Position numbers and translations under genes: made by a program. Below, one piece after another: positions 1 to 9,017 of a stretch of 64,000 bases of DNA (its first letter is position 1; each line of letters starts with the position of its first letter). The stretch lies in assembly GCF_964026545.1 (NCBI RefSeq), contig NZ_OZ032156.1:124001-188000 (forward strand). Reading direction: 5' to 3'. This DNA is from Candidatus Tisiphia endosymbiont of Dioctria linearis (lineage in GTDB: Bacteria; Pseudomonadota; Alphaproteobacteria; Rickettsiales; Rickettsiaceae). The notes under the pieces were generated by a model. That model saw only the letters and a list, made by a program, of their open reading frames with translations. It did no database searches and was not told where the DNA came from.

Positions 1-978
1 CCTGGGAAATATAAACTAAACAGTACTCAATATCTCGAGTCTTATAGAAAGATATTGTTGCTTAGAAGATTTGAAGAAAAATGTGGACAATTATACGGTA
101 TGGGTCTAATAGGTGGGTTTTGTCACTTATATATTGGACAAGAAGCGATAATTACCGGTATAAAATTAGTAAAACAGGCGGGTGATAATACTATTACCAG
201 TTATAGGGATCATGCTCATATTATTTCAGCCGGGACTGAAGCAAAATATGTGTTAGCAGAGCTAATGGGTAAGGAAACTGGTTGTTCGAAAGGCAAGGGT
301 GGTTCAATGCATATGTTTGATGTACAAAACAAATTTTACGGTGGGCATGGCATTGTAGGAGCCCAGGTGCCGATAGGTACTGGTCTGGCTTTTGCTGAAA
401 AATATCGAAATACTGATAATGTGTGTTTTACCTTTTTAGGAGATGGGGCAGTTAATCAGGGGCAAGTATATGAAGCTTTTAATATAGCGGCATTATGGCA
501 TTTACCGGTAATTTATATTATTGAAAATAATCAATATTCTATGGGTACTTCAGTAGCCCGTTCGACCTTTATGACTGACCTTTACAAGAAAGGGGAGTCG
601 TGTGGTATTACCGGATTTAGAGTAAATGGTATGTCGTTAGAGTCAGTTTATGATTATGCTCGGCAAGCTGCAGAATTTACAAGAAATGGTGATGGACCAA
701 TAATATTAGAAATGGATTGTTATCGTTACAGAGGACACTCAATGTCTGATCCAGCCAAATATCGTACTAAGGAAGAAGTGGAAATCTATAAAGAACAAGA
801 TCCCTTATCACAAGTGAAAGATATAATCTTAGCTAACAAATATGCTAGTGAGCAGCAGTTGAAAGAAATTGACAAAGAGGTCAAAGATATTATTGCAGAA
901 GCAGTTGAGTTTTCAGAAAGCTCAGCCTTACCGGATGAGAAAGAACTATATACTAATATTTATGTTGTGAATGAGTAG
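1..978 (+). CDS. pdhA: Pyruvate dehydrogenase E1 component, alpha subunit (5' end cut by window)
   Basis: Alpha subunit of the E1 thiamine-diphosphate enzyme that decarboxylates pyruvate and feeds acetyl groups to the E2 lipoyl domain. The frame is open to base 1 ([17 protein letters not shown] precedes [12 protein letters not shown]), so the true start lies outside the window; the TTG at 55 is not the start. Visible family landmarks are ITSYRDHAH, the [11 protein letters not shown] loop, the ThDP/Mg motif GDGAVNQG...ENNQYS, and the phosphorylation-loop-like [15 protein letters not shown]. It overlaps pdhB by 8 bases, so the two are translationally coupled. In intracellular Rickettsiaceae this complex uses imported pyruvate to feed the TCA cycle. 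Confidence 0.96.
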   Translation, partial: PGKYKLNSTQYLESYRKILLLRRFEEKCGQLYGMGLIGGFCHLYIGQEAIITGIKLVKQAGDNTITSYRDHAHIISAGTEAKYVLAELMGKETGCSKGKGGSMHMFDVQNKFYGGHGIVGAQVPIGTGLAFAEKYRNTDNVCFTFLGDGAVNQGQVYEAFNIAALWHLPVIYIIENNQYSMGTSVARSTFMTDLYKKGESCGITGFRVNGMSLESVYDYARQAAEFTRNGDGPIILEMDCYRYRGHSMSDPAKYRTKEEVEIYKEQDPLSQVKDIILANKYASEQQLKEIDKEVKDIIAEAVEFSESSALPDEKELYTNIYVVNE

Positions 979-1963
979 GAAGATGTTACAAATAACAGTA
1001 CGGGAAGCTTTGCGTCAGGCAATGCAGGAAGAAATGTTGAGAGATGATAGTATCTTTATTCTGGGAGAGGAAGTTGCCAAGTATCAAGGAGCATATAAGG
1101 TAACCCAAGGATTGTTAGAGCAATTCGGGGCAAAAAGAGTAATTGATACAGCAATAACAGAACATGGCTTTGCTGGGGTGGCTATTGGTGCAGCTTTTTC
1201 GGGGTTGCGTCCAATTGTTGAATTTATGACATTTAATTTTGCTATGCAAGCAATGGATCAAATAGTTAATTCTGCAGCTAAGACTCATTATATGTCTGGT
1301 GGAATTATTAAATGTCCAATAGTATTTCGTGGACCAAATGGAGCAGCAAGTCGAGTTGCTGCACAACATAGTCAAAATTATACAGCTTGTTATAGTCATA
1401 TTCCGGGGTTAAAAGTAGTAGCTCCCTATAGTGCAGAAGATCACAAAGGGTTGTTAATGACGGCTATTCGTGATGATAACCCAGTAATTTTTCTAGAGAA
1501 TGAAATTCTCTATGGGCATAGTTTTGAAGTTCCAGAAATAATCGAGCCTATTCCTTTTGGGCAAGCTAAGAAACTTATTGAAGGTGATGATGCTACCATA
1601 GTAACATTTTCCTTACAAGTTAAGTTGGCTTTAGATGCGGCAAATAGTTTGCAGAATAATGGCATTAACTGTGAGGTGATTGACCTTAGAACGATCAAGC
1701 CTTTGGATATAGAAACTATATTACAATCAGTCAAAAAGACTAATCGATTGGTTATTATAGAAGAAGGTTGGTTTTTTGCCGGGGTTGGGGCAACTATAGC
1801 TAGCATGGTGATGAGTCAGGCATTTGATTATCTAGATGCTCCTATAGAAATTATCTCGGCTAAGGATGTCCCCTTACCATATGCTGTTAATTTAGAGAAA
1901 TTAGCCTTACCAACTATTGAAGACGTTATTAATGCTGTGAAGAAAGTGTGTTATGTTCAATGA
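971..1963 (+). CDS. pdhB: Pyruvate dehydrogenase E1 component, beta subunit
   Basis: Beta subunit of pyruvate dehydrogenase E1, 330 aa, normal for the short rickettsial form without an N-terminal lipoyl domain. Landmarks are [18 protein letters not shown], the ThDP-contacting [26 protein letters not shown], and the C-terminal transketolase-C fold ([11 protein letters not shown]...VIIEEGW). The ATG at 971 overlaps the pdhA stop; a second ATG at 983 is also possible. Neighbour pdhA completes the heterotetramer; E2 and E3 genes are not in the window. RNase P RNA follows directly. Confidence 0.97.
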   Translation: MSRKMLQITVREALRQAMQEEMLRDDSIFILGEEVAKYQGAYKVTQGLLEQFGAKRVIDTAITEHGFAGVAIGAAFSGLRPIVEFMTFNFAMQAMDQIVNSAAKTHYMSGGIIKCPIVFRGPNGAASRVAAQHSQNYTACYSHIPGLKVVAPYSAEDHKGLLMTAIRDDNPVIFLENEILYGHSFEVPEIIEPIPFGQAKKLIEGDDATIVTFSLQVKLALDAANSLQNNGINCEVIDLRTIKPLDIETILQSVKKTNRLVIIEEGWFFAGVGATIASMVMSQAFDYLDAPIEIISAKDVPLPYAVNLEKLALPTIEDVINAVKKVCYVQ

Positions 1964-2005
1964 TATTTGTAAAAAAATCATTGACGAGGCAACTATATTA
2001 AAACA

Positions 2006-2411
2006 TAATCATCTCGATGGTCGTGCAGTTGCGTAAAAATCTATACTGGAATTTACGAGGAAAGTCCGGACTCTACAGAGATATGGTGCTGGTTAACGTC
2101 CAGCGGAAGAGTAATCTTTTAGGGAAAGTGCCGCAGAAAATATACCGCCAAATTATAATTTAACATAGTTTGGTAAGGGTGAAATGGTGTGGTAAGAGCA
2201 CACCGGTAGGTTGGTAACAAGCTACGCATGGTAAACCCCACCAAGAGCAAGATCAAATAGGCACTACAGAACTTACGTGTTCCTAGGCATCTCTGGCTAG
2301 AAGTAGTGCGGGTAGATCGCTTGAGGTAAATGGTAACATTTATCCTAGATAAATAACTGCAATAAATAATAGAAATATTATCTATACAAAATCCGGCTTA
2401 TAGACCATCAT
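2006..2411 (+). ncRNA. rnpB: RNase P catalytic RNA, bacterial type A
   Basis: Ribozyme component of RNase P, which trims tRNA 5' leaders. The conserved 5' core GAGGAAAGTCCGG at about 2057-2069, the central segment AAGGGTGAAATGGTG, the universal AGAGCACACCGG and AAACCCCACC segments, and the closing AAATCCGGCTTATAG near 2390-2403 are all visible. The 5' and 3' ends are estimates from the pairing of P1. A T6 run follows the 3' end and may terminate transcription. It sits just after pdhB on the same strand. Confidence 0.93.
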
Positions 2412-2435
2412 TTTTTATAAGACTTTTACCCAAAG

Positions 2436-2710
2436 GTTATTGCGAGGAGATGTTTTAGTGATGACGAAGCAATATGACAAGCTTTATGGATTGCCACGAC
2501 CTACTTGCGTGGTCTCGCAATGACGCATAGGCGTTAGTTTAAGAAAATAAAGTAAAAAAGTCGTCATTGCGAGGAGACCTTAGGTCGACGAAGCAATCCA
2601 GAAAAAACGATTAAATGGATTGCTTCGGAGGCTTAAGCCTTCTCGCAATGACGCTTGAGATACCTATGCGTCATTGCGAAACTATGCAAGGGTTGAAACA
2701 ATCCATTCCA
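2436..2710. repeat. Cluster of family C palindromic elements
   Basis: Two complete copies and one partial copy of an element whose core runs GTCATTGCGAG ... GAAGCAATCCA ... TGGATTGC ... CTCGCAATGAC (2436-2524, 2563-2652, partial 2668-2708). The copies are inverted repeats and could form long hairpins. Between them lies the outer arm motif GCGTTAGTTTAAGAAAA, seen again near 10.2, 15.9 and 22.4 kb. No coding capacity is seen between rnpB and the next gene. Confidence 0.9.
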
Positions 2711-2743
2711 TAAGAATAGATTATCTCAAGGATTTTTAAGATT

Positions 2744-4193
2744 GTGAAAAATATTTTTTATACAGAATTTTGGCGTAAATATTATCCCGTCATTTTATGT
2801 TTCGTCTTAATGGTTTTTCATTTTTTATCAGCCTATCCTGGTGGTATGTCATCTGATAGTTTTGATCAATATCAGCAGAGTATTAGTGGAAATTATAATT
2901 CTCATCACCCATCTTTAATGTCAATAGTATGGTCGTTAATTAATCATATCCATCAAGGTCCACAATTGATGCTATTGGTAGATTTAGCATTTTTATGGGG
3001 TGGAATACTACTACTTCTGTATGCAGATCAACAAAATAAATTATAGATATTTATATTTGGTAATTGCCCTTTCGCCTAATATATTGTCTCAATCTGCAAC
3101 AATTTGGAAAGATGTAGTTTTTGCCTTAGGTAGTTTCTTCTGCATAGCTACTTGTATTTTTTTTACTTATCGACAAAAAACACCACCTTTATGGGTGATT
3201 GTTGGATTATTATTGATTTGCTTTTATATTGTTGGGGTTAAATTTCAAGCTAAATTTATTGCACCAATTTTGATTTTGTTTATATTGTCAGTTTATCTTA
3301 AAACCAATATTTTGATAAGAATAACAGCTACTAGTATTATTTCCGTAATAATCATATATGGTAATATTACACTTGCTAAATATTTTTCTACAGAGGGTCA
3401 TTCAGAGCAATTACCTCAATTTTTTGATGTTGCTGGAGTGAGTGTCGCCATAAATAATGATGATTTATTACCAGACTATGTTAAAGAAGACAAAAATTTA
3501 TATAGTTTTGAAAAGCTCAAGGCACAATATACTGCAAGGTGGGTTGATACATTAATCTTTGGTGATACTAGGATTTATAATTCAACATCATACCCTATAA
3601 AATTGCAAGATATGCAGTCTGCTTATATAAAAGCTATAATGTACCATCCTCTAATTTTTTTAAAACATCGAATGGTCAATTTTGCTTTTTTAATGACCAA
3701 AACGCGATTCTATCGCTATGGCTTTATTGATTCTACCGAAGCTCAAAAACATAATATAGATATTAAGAATAATCACTTAAAAAAGGCGATAACAAAATAT
3801 TTAAAAAAATACCCATGGATTTTAACAACCAACCTTATTAGTTTTATACTAATATTTGTTTATTTAACAGCTATTTTAACAAATAAACAATCTGATATAG
3901 TCAATTCAGGAGAATTTGGGGCTAGGAGCGATGGAGCGACACCTATAAGTAATAGGCGAGCGATGAGTGACGACGTCCCCAACTTCTCATCAATTGACTA
4001 TAATCCTGAAAAAGTTATTTTAACTTATATTGTTGCTATAGGTCTTGTGTTTTCGGTAGTATTACTTTTTGCTACTATGGCATCTGATTACTGTTACTAC
4101 TATGTAATAAGAGTGTTAACATTATTTAGTCTGCCAATTTATCTGAAGTTTAGACATGGAAGTAACAAATTTCATTCCCGTGTAGGTGTATAG
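2744..4193 (+). pseudogene. Multipass membrane protein, frameshifted tandem copy
   Basis: First of two tandem paralogs; the intact copy is at 4229-5566. An N-terminal piece (2744-3046, 100 aa) and the rest of the protein (in frame to 4193) are split by one extra T near 3041-3042: the paralog reads AAATAAATATAG where this copy reads AAATAAATTATAG. Residues before and after align to the paralog, including SAYPGGM.SDSF.QY and the long hydrophobic helices. This copy also contains a 105-bp family A element (3897-4001) between LTNKQSD and NPEKVILTY, in frame and absent from the paralog. Probable role: lipid-linked sugar transfer or related envelope function (GT-C-like topology), inferred only. The leader before the ATG is duplicated too. 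Confidence 0.75.
3897..4001. repeat. Family A palindromic element, copy A1 (in coding sequence)
   Basis: A 105-bp element bounded by ATAGTCAATTCAGGAGAA and the near inverse complement TTCTCATCAATTGACTAT. It is 35 codons long and has no stop in the host frame, so it adds about 35 residues (VNSGEFGARSDGATP...). The paralog at 4229-5566 shows the empty site (...TCT AAT | AAT CCT...), so the boundaries are precise. Confidence 0.92.
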
Positions 4194-4228
4194 GCGAGAA
4201 TTTATAATATCTCAAGGATTTTTAAATT

Positions 4229-5566
4229 ATGAAAAATATTTTTTATACAGAATTTTGGTGTAAATATTATCCCATAATTTTATGTTTCACTTTAATGTTT
4301 TTTCACTTTCTATCAGCCTATCCTGGTGGAATGACGGTTGATAGCTTTTCTCAATATGAACAAAGTATTAGTGGAAATTATTTTTCTCATCATCCACCTT
4401 TAATGTCAATGATATGGTCGTTACTCAATCATATCTATCAAGGGCCACAGATAATGCTATTATGGCATTTAGTATTGTTGTGGGGTGGGGTATTATTGCT
4501 TTTTTATGCTGATCGACAAAATAAATATAGATATCTTTATTTTGTAATACCATTTCTTCCAAATATATTAGCTCAATCCGGTGTAATTTGGAAAGATATA
4601 GGGTTTGGCTTAGGTAGTTTTTTTGTAATAGCTAGTTGTATTTTTTATAGCTATCATCAAAAACGACCATCTTATTTGGCAGCTATTGGACTGTTATTAG
4701 TTATTTTTTATGTTGTTGGTGTTAAATTTCAAGCACAATTTATTGCCCCAATTTTAATTTTGTTTGTATTATCAGTTTCTCTTAAAGCTAACTGGTTTAT
4801 TAGGATAATAGTAACTATTATTCTTTCTTTAGTAATAATAGAGGGGAATAATTATCTTGCTAAGCATTTTTCTACGGATAGTCATGCAAACCAATTACGC
4901 CAACTATTTGACATAGCAGGAGTGATTGTTGCAATAGATAATGATTATTTACTACCAGATTATGTCAAAGAAGATAAAAATTTATATAGTTTTGAAAAGC
5001 TTAAATCCCTCTATACACCAACTTTAGTTAATGCTTTAGTTTTTGGTGATGTTCGAATTTATAATTCAACATCAGACCCTATAAAGCTACAAGAGCTGGA
5101 ATCTAGTTATGTAAAAGCTGCAACCCATTATCCACTAGCTTTTCTTAAACATCGTATAAAGAATTTCATCTTATTAATGAAGAGTGCAGAGTATTATAGT
5201 GACGATTTATTTATTGATCCTAATGAAGCTGAAAAATATGGCATTTATCTTAAAAAGAATCATGTAAAAGACCTAGTGATAGCCTACTTAAAAGCATTTC
5301 CAAGGCTAATAACTAAGAATTTTATTAGCTTTATACTAATATTTGTTTATTTAGCAGCTATTTTAACAAATAAACAATCTAATAATCCTGAGAAGGTTAT
5401 TTTAACTTATATTGTTGCGATAGGTCTTGTCTTTTCGGTAGTATTATTTTTTGCTACTATGGCATGTGATTACCGTTACTACTATGTCATAAGAGTGTTA
5501 ACATTATTTAGCCTGCCAATTTATCTAAAGTTCAGACATTCCAAAGTGACAAAAGAGGCTATCTAG
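4229..5566 (+). CDS. Multipass membrane protein, GT-C-like (DUF6020-like), intact copy
   Basis: 445-aa protein with about ten hydrophobic helices. After the first helix comes SAYPGGMTVDSFSQYEQSI with an acidic residue in a loop, followed by SHHPPLMSM; this resembles membrane glycosyltransferase-like families (GT-C fold, DUF6020-type), where a loop Asp is catalytic. The match is from memory of motifs and not certain. The gene is a tandem duplicate of the frameshifted 2744-4193 gene, with very similar upstream sequence (CTCAAGGATTTTTAA before the ATG). If it is a GT-C enzyme it would act at the inner membrane on polyprenyl-linked sugars for LPS or surface glycans. Neighbours give no operon partner. 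Confidence 0.7.
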   Translation: MKNIFYTEFWCKYYPIILCFTLMFFHFLSAYPGGMTVDSFSQYEQSISGNYFSHHPPLMSMIWSLLNHIYQGPQIMLLWHLVLLWGGVLLLFYADRQNKYRYLYFVIPFLPNILAQSGVIWKDIGFGLGSFFVIASCIFYSYHQKRPSYLAAIGLLLVIFYVVGVKFQAQFIAPILILFVLSVSLKANWFIRIIVTIILSLVIIEGNNYLAKHFSTDSHANQLRQLFDIAGVIVAIDNDYLLPDYVKEDKNLYSFEKLKSLYTPTLVNALVFGDVRIYNSTSDPIKLQELESSYVKAATHYPLAFLKHRIKNFILLMKSAEYYSDDLFIDPNEAEKYGIYLKKNHVKDLVIAYLKAFPRLITKNFISFILIFVYLAAILTNKQSNNPEKVILTYIVAIGLVFSVVLFFATMACDYRYYYVIRVLTLFSLPIYLKFRHSKVTKEAI

Positions 5567-5588
5567 TACTACAGTTGTAGGTTGAATG

Positions 5589-5760
5589 TGAGTGTTCACG
5601 GAAAAAAGTTAAAGTACAAGATGTCATTGCGAGGAGCCACTTTGTGGCAACGAAGCAATCCAGGAAAGTGATTAGAAATGGATTGCCAAGACCTACTTGC
5701 GTGGTCTCGCAATGACAAGAGTACTTATTACACAATCGTCATTGCGAGGAGATGTCAGCC
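5589..5760. repeat. Family C palindromic element with GTTCACGG arm, plus half copy
   Basis: The left arm GAGTGTTCACGGAAAAAAG and AAAGTACAAG lead into the GTCATTGCGAG core (5622-5716), which ends CTCGCAATGAC. A second half copy starts at 5737. The same arm appears at 36549 and 60175. The rest of the 5567-6141 gap holds the small reverse-strand ORF at 5808-5975 and AT-rich sequence upstream of gyrA. Confidence 0.88.
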
Positions 5761-5807
5761 TTAGAATCTTATACCCTTATACAACGGTCTTTCAGACTTG
5801 TACCTTA

Positions 5808-5975
5808 TCAAAAATCACTGAAGTAGGGATATGTATCATTATATTTAGGTTTGTTTAATTCCCCTTTTTCTTCAGTTGGTGAATCTGCTCTACCTTCTTT
5901 ATCAAAAAAATCCCCTGTTGGTATTAGTGACAATTTTTCAAAAATTTCCATCCATGTTAGTTTTTCATTGGCCAT
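5808..5975 (-). CDS. Small hypothetical protein, 55 aa
   Basis: A short reverse-strand frame starts with ATG at 5975 and ends with TGA at 5808. It has an AGGA ribosome-binding site six bases before the ATG (TTTAGGAAATATTTATG). The product begins MANEKLTWMEIFEKLSLIP and is acidic and polar, with TEEKGELNKPKYND near the end; no membrane segment. I do not recognise a family. It lies alone between repeat elements and gyrA. The RBS and complete start-stop support a real gene, but the length leaves doubt. Confidence 0.45.
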   Translation of the reverse strand: MANEKLTWMEIFEKLSLIPTGDFFDKEGRADSPTEEKGELNKPKYNDTYPYFSDF

Positions 5976-6141
5976 AAATATTTCCTAAATATACTTACCT
6001 CAAATAATTATTATATATCATTACATATATAATCTCAATCATCTTAAAAAATATCTTTCCTAGCTAGTCTATGCTCATTCAACGATAGATTTCTTTCCGA
6101 ATATGTACTATACTTAAACCATTCGAATATTACTTTAATAA

Positions 6142-8874
6142 ATGTGGGTTCTAACTGTGGCTATTATAGATCATCAAAACTTAATATCTGTTAACATTGA
6201 AGATGAGATGAAAGGCTCATACTTAGATTATGCAATGAGTGTAATTGTCAGTAGGGCTATTCCAGATGTACGCGATGGTCTAAAGCCAGTACATCGCAGA
6301 ATCCTTTATGCAATGTATGAAGCTTCTAACTACTTTAACAAACCTCATCGTAAGTCAGCGAGAATTATTGGTGATGTAATGGGTAAATATCATCCACATG
6401 GTGATGCGGCAATTTATGACTCATTAGTGAGAATGGCACAGGATTTTTCTTTAAGATTACCACTAATTAATGGTCAAGGTAATTTTGGTTCGAGAGATGG
6501 TGATGCACCTGCTGCTATGAGGTATACAGAGTCAAGACTGGCTAAAGTCACTCATACATTGCTTGAAGATATTGACAAAGAAACCGTTGATTTTGCTCCA
6601 AATTATGATGGTTCTGAGAGAGAGCCTACAGTATTGCCATCAATGTTTCCAAATCTCTTAGTGAATGGCACTAATGGTATTGCTGTGGGTATGGCTACTA
6701 ACATTCCACCTCATAATCTTGGAGAAATTATTGATGCTTGCTGCCTATATGTTGATAATAATGATATAGAAATATTAGATCTTATGTCAGTGGTTAAAGG
6801 ACCTGACTTTCCGACTGCTTGTATTGTGCTTGGTACAAGCGGTATTAGGTCAGCTTATTTAACGGGCAGGGGGAGTATTCTAACTAGAGGTCGGGCAGAA
6901 ATTGAAGAGATTGCTAATAATAGACAGGCTATTATTATTACAGAAATACCATATATGGTTAATAAAGCTAAATTAGTTGAGAAAATTGCTGAATTAGTCA
7001 AAGAAAAACGGATAGAGGGTATCAGCGATCTTAGAGATGAATCAAATAAAGATGGTATTAGAGTAGTAATTGAAATAAAGAAAGACGTGGTAGCTGAAGT
7101 AGTGCTAAACCAAATATATTCTTATACTCAGTTACAAACCAGTTTTGGGGTGATTATGTTAGCTCTAAAAGACGGGCTACCAGAAGTTATGAACTTAAAA
7201 GAAGTAATAGCGGCTTTTGTTAATTTTAGAGAAATAGTAATCACTCGGAGAACGATATATTTATTAAATAAGGCTCGGGATAAAGCTCATATTTTATTGG
7301 GACTAATTATTGCAGTTAGTAACATTGATGAAGTTATTAGAATTATTAAATCTTCAAGTGATCCGGCAAGTGCTAAAGAGCAATTAATGCAAAGGACTTG
7401 GGATGCCTCAACTATCATAAATTTAGTAAAACTTGTTGATGATAGAGCGGTGATAGCCGATGATGGTAACTGTTATTTTACTGAAACACAGACCAAAGCT
7501 ATTCTTGAAATGCGGTTACAACGTTTAACTGCTATGGAGAAGAATAAATTAGAAAATGATCTAGCAGAAATTGCTGAGGAAATTACAGGCTATACTGCTA
7601 TTTTATCATCACGTGAGAGACTTCTAGAAATTTTAAAAAACGAGTTAATTAGAATTAAAGATGAATTCGCTACACCACGTCTTACTAGTATTGAATTTGG
7701 TGACTTCGATCAGGATATAGAGGATCTTATCCAAAGAGAAGAAATGGTTGTGACCGTAACATTAGGCGGTTATATTAAACGCGTACCTCTTGCTACCTAT
7801 AGAGCACAGAACCGGGGAGGGAAGGGCAGGTCAGGGCTGTCAATGAGAGACGAGGATATTACTACTCAAATATTTGTTGGTAGTACTCACACACCAATGT
7901 TGTTTTTCTCAAATATTGGTCAAGTATATAGCTTAAAATTATACAAATTACCGCTCGGTAATCCTCAGAGTAAGGGCAGACCAATAGTCAATATTTTACC
8001 TTTAAAAAAAGGAGAGCATATCAATAATATTATGCCATTACCTGAGAATCAGGATGAGTGGGATAGTTTGAATATTATTTTTGCTACAAGCCAAGGTAAT
8101 ATCAGGAGAAATGATTTATCAGACTTTAAACGTATTCAATCAAATGGTAAAATTGCTATTAGGCTTGATGATAATGACCTTTTAATAGATGTTAAAGTTT
8201 GTAAAGATGAAGATCATGTGTTACTGGCAACAAAATCTGGTAAAGCTATAAGATTTCCTGCTAGTTCAGTTAGGGTATTTAAAAGCCGCACTTCTGATGG
8301 GGTAAGAGGGATGAGACTTGCTTCAGGCGACTATGTTATCTCTATGACCATATTAAAAGGCATCTCCTGCACTATGGATGAAAGAGAAACTTACCGATCA
8401 ATTCCTCTAGAGGAAAGATTGTTAATAGCTGATGGTAAAGAATTTACTCCGGAAGAATATGGGGTAAATTTAACTAAAGAACAGATTTTGGAAATGGCAC
8501 TGTCTGAAGAATTTATCCTCACTGTTACGGAAAATGGTTTTGGCAAAAGAAGTTCGGCATATGAGTATAGGATTACTAATCGTGGTGGGAGTGGTGTTGT
8601 TAATATGGATGTGTCTAATAAAACAGGCTTGGTTGTTGGCGTAATGCCGGTTAATATGTCCGATGAGTTGATGCTAATTACTAATAACGGCAAACTAATT
8701 AGATGTAAACTTGAATCGGTACGTATCACTGGACGTAATACTAGCGGGGTAATATTATTTAAAACCGAGCAAGAAGAAAAAGTAGTTTCTGTTGCGTTGA
8801 TTGCTGAAAGTCCTGAAACAGAAGAAGAGAATATGCAAGATGATAGTGACGATGGGGAAGTATTGCCTGAATAG
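6142..8874 (+). CDS. gyrA: DNA gyrase subunit A
   Basis: Breakage-reunion subunit of DNA gyrase, 910 aa. Winged-helix/tower part: catalytic Tyr128 in AAMRYTESRL, GQGNFGSRDGD, and the GyrA box-like QNRGGKGRSG starting the C-terminal beta-pinwheel. The quinolone-pocket segment reads HPHGDAAIYD, so the residue equal to E. coli Ser83 is Ala (residue 89) while Asp87 is kept. The start at 6142 has no clear RBS; a GTG at 6157 is an alternative. The stop codon TAG is the first base triplet of a family B repeat. An acidic tail (TEEENMQDDSDDGEVLPE) ends the protein. Confidence 0.97.
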   Translation: MWVLTVAIIDHQNLISVNIEDEMKGSYLDYAMSVIVSRAIPDVRDGLKPVHRRILYAMYEASNYFNKPHRKSARIIGDVMGKYHPHGDAAIYDSLVRMAQDFSLRLPLINGQGNFGSRDGDAPAAMRYTESRLAKVTHTLLEDIDKETVDFAPNYDGSEREPTVLPSMFPNLLVNGTNGIAVGMATNIPPHNLGEIIDACCLYVDNNDIEILDLMSVVKGPDFPTACIVLGTSGIRSAYLTGRGSILTRGRAEIEEIANNRQAIIITEIPYMVNKAKLVEKIAELVKEKRIEGISDLRDESNKDGIRVVIEIKKDVVAEVVLNQIYSYTQLQTSFGVIMLALKDGLPEVMNLKEVIAAFVNFREIVITRRTIYLLNKARDKAHILLGLIIAVSNIDEVIRIIKSSSDPASAKEQLMQRTWDASTIINLVKLVDDRAVIADDGNCYFTETQTKAILEMRLQRLTAMEKNKLENDLAEIAEEITGYTAILSSRERLLEILKNELIRIKDEFATPRLTSIEFGDFDQDIEDLIQREEMVVTVTLGGYIKRVPLATYRAQNRGGKGRSGLSMRDEDITTQIFVGSTHTPMLFFSNIGQVYSLKLYKLPLGNPQSKGRPIVNILPLKKGEHINNIMPLPENQDEWDSLNIIFATSQGNIRRNDLSDFKRIQSNGKIAIRLDDNDLLIDVKVCKDEDHVLLATKSGKAIRFPASSVRVFKSRTSDGVRGMRLASGDYVISMTILKGISCTMDERETYRSIPLEERLLIADGKEFTPEEYGVNLTKEQILEMALSEEFILTVTENGFGKRSSAYEYRITNRGGSGVVNMDVSNKTGLVVGVMPVNMSDELMLITNNGKLIRCKLESVRITGRNTSGVILFKTEQEEKVVSVALIAESPETEEENMQDDSDDGEVLPE

Positions 8875-9017
8875 ACCTCTTGCAAAACTCGCTTATGCTG
8901 AGGAATTTGTAGGAGACAAGGAACGGAGAACCGCAGCATACTTAAGTGTACGTGAGGAGCAGAGTACCGGTATCACGCACAAATTACCAGCAGAAGTAGA
9001 GTTTTGCAGGAGGTCTA
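8872..9017. repeat. Family B palindromic element, copy B1
   Basis: 146-bp element running TAGACCTCTTGCAAAACTCG ... AGTTTTGCAGGAGGTCTA with inverted ends. It starts at the gyrA stop codon and ends directly before the queA ATG. Its right arm reads GCAGGAGGTCTA where other copies read GCAAGAGGTCTA, so it supplies a GGAGGT Shine-Dalgarno sequence for queA. It fills the whole gyrA-queA gap. Confidence 0.92.

Noticed and set aside
2436..2710. Possible CRISPR array from repeated GTCATTGCGAG units
   Set aside because: Units are palindromic, unevenly spaced, occur all over the window in both directions and have no cas genes or regular spacers.
8391..8939. 182-aa reverse frame opposite gyrA
   Set aside because: Antisense shadow of a conserved gene with family B sequence at its start.
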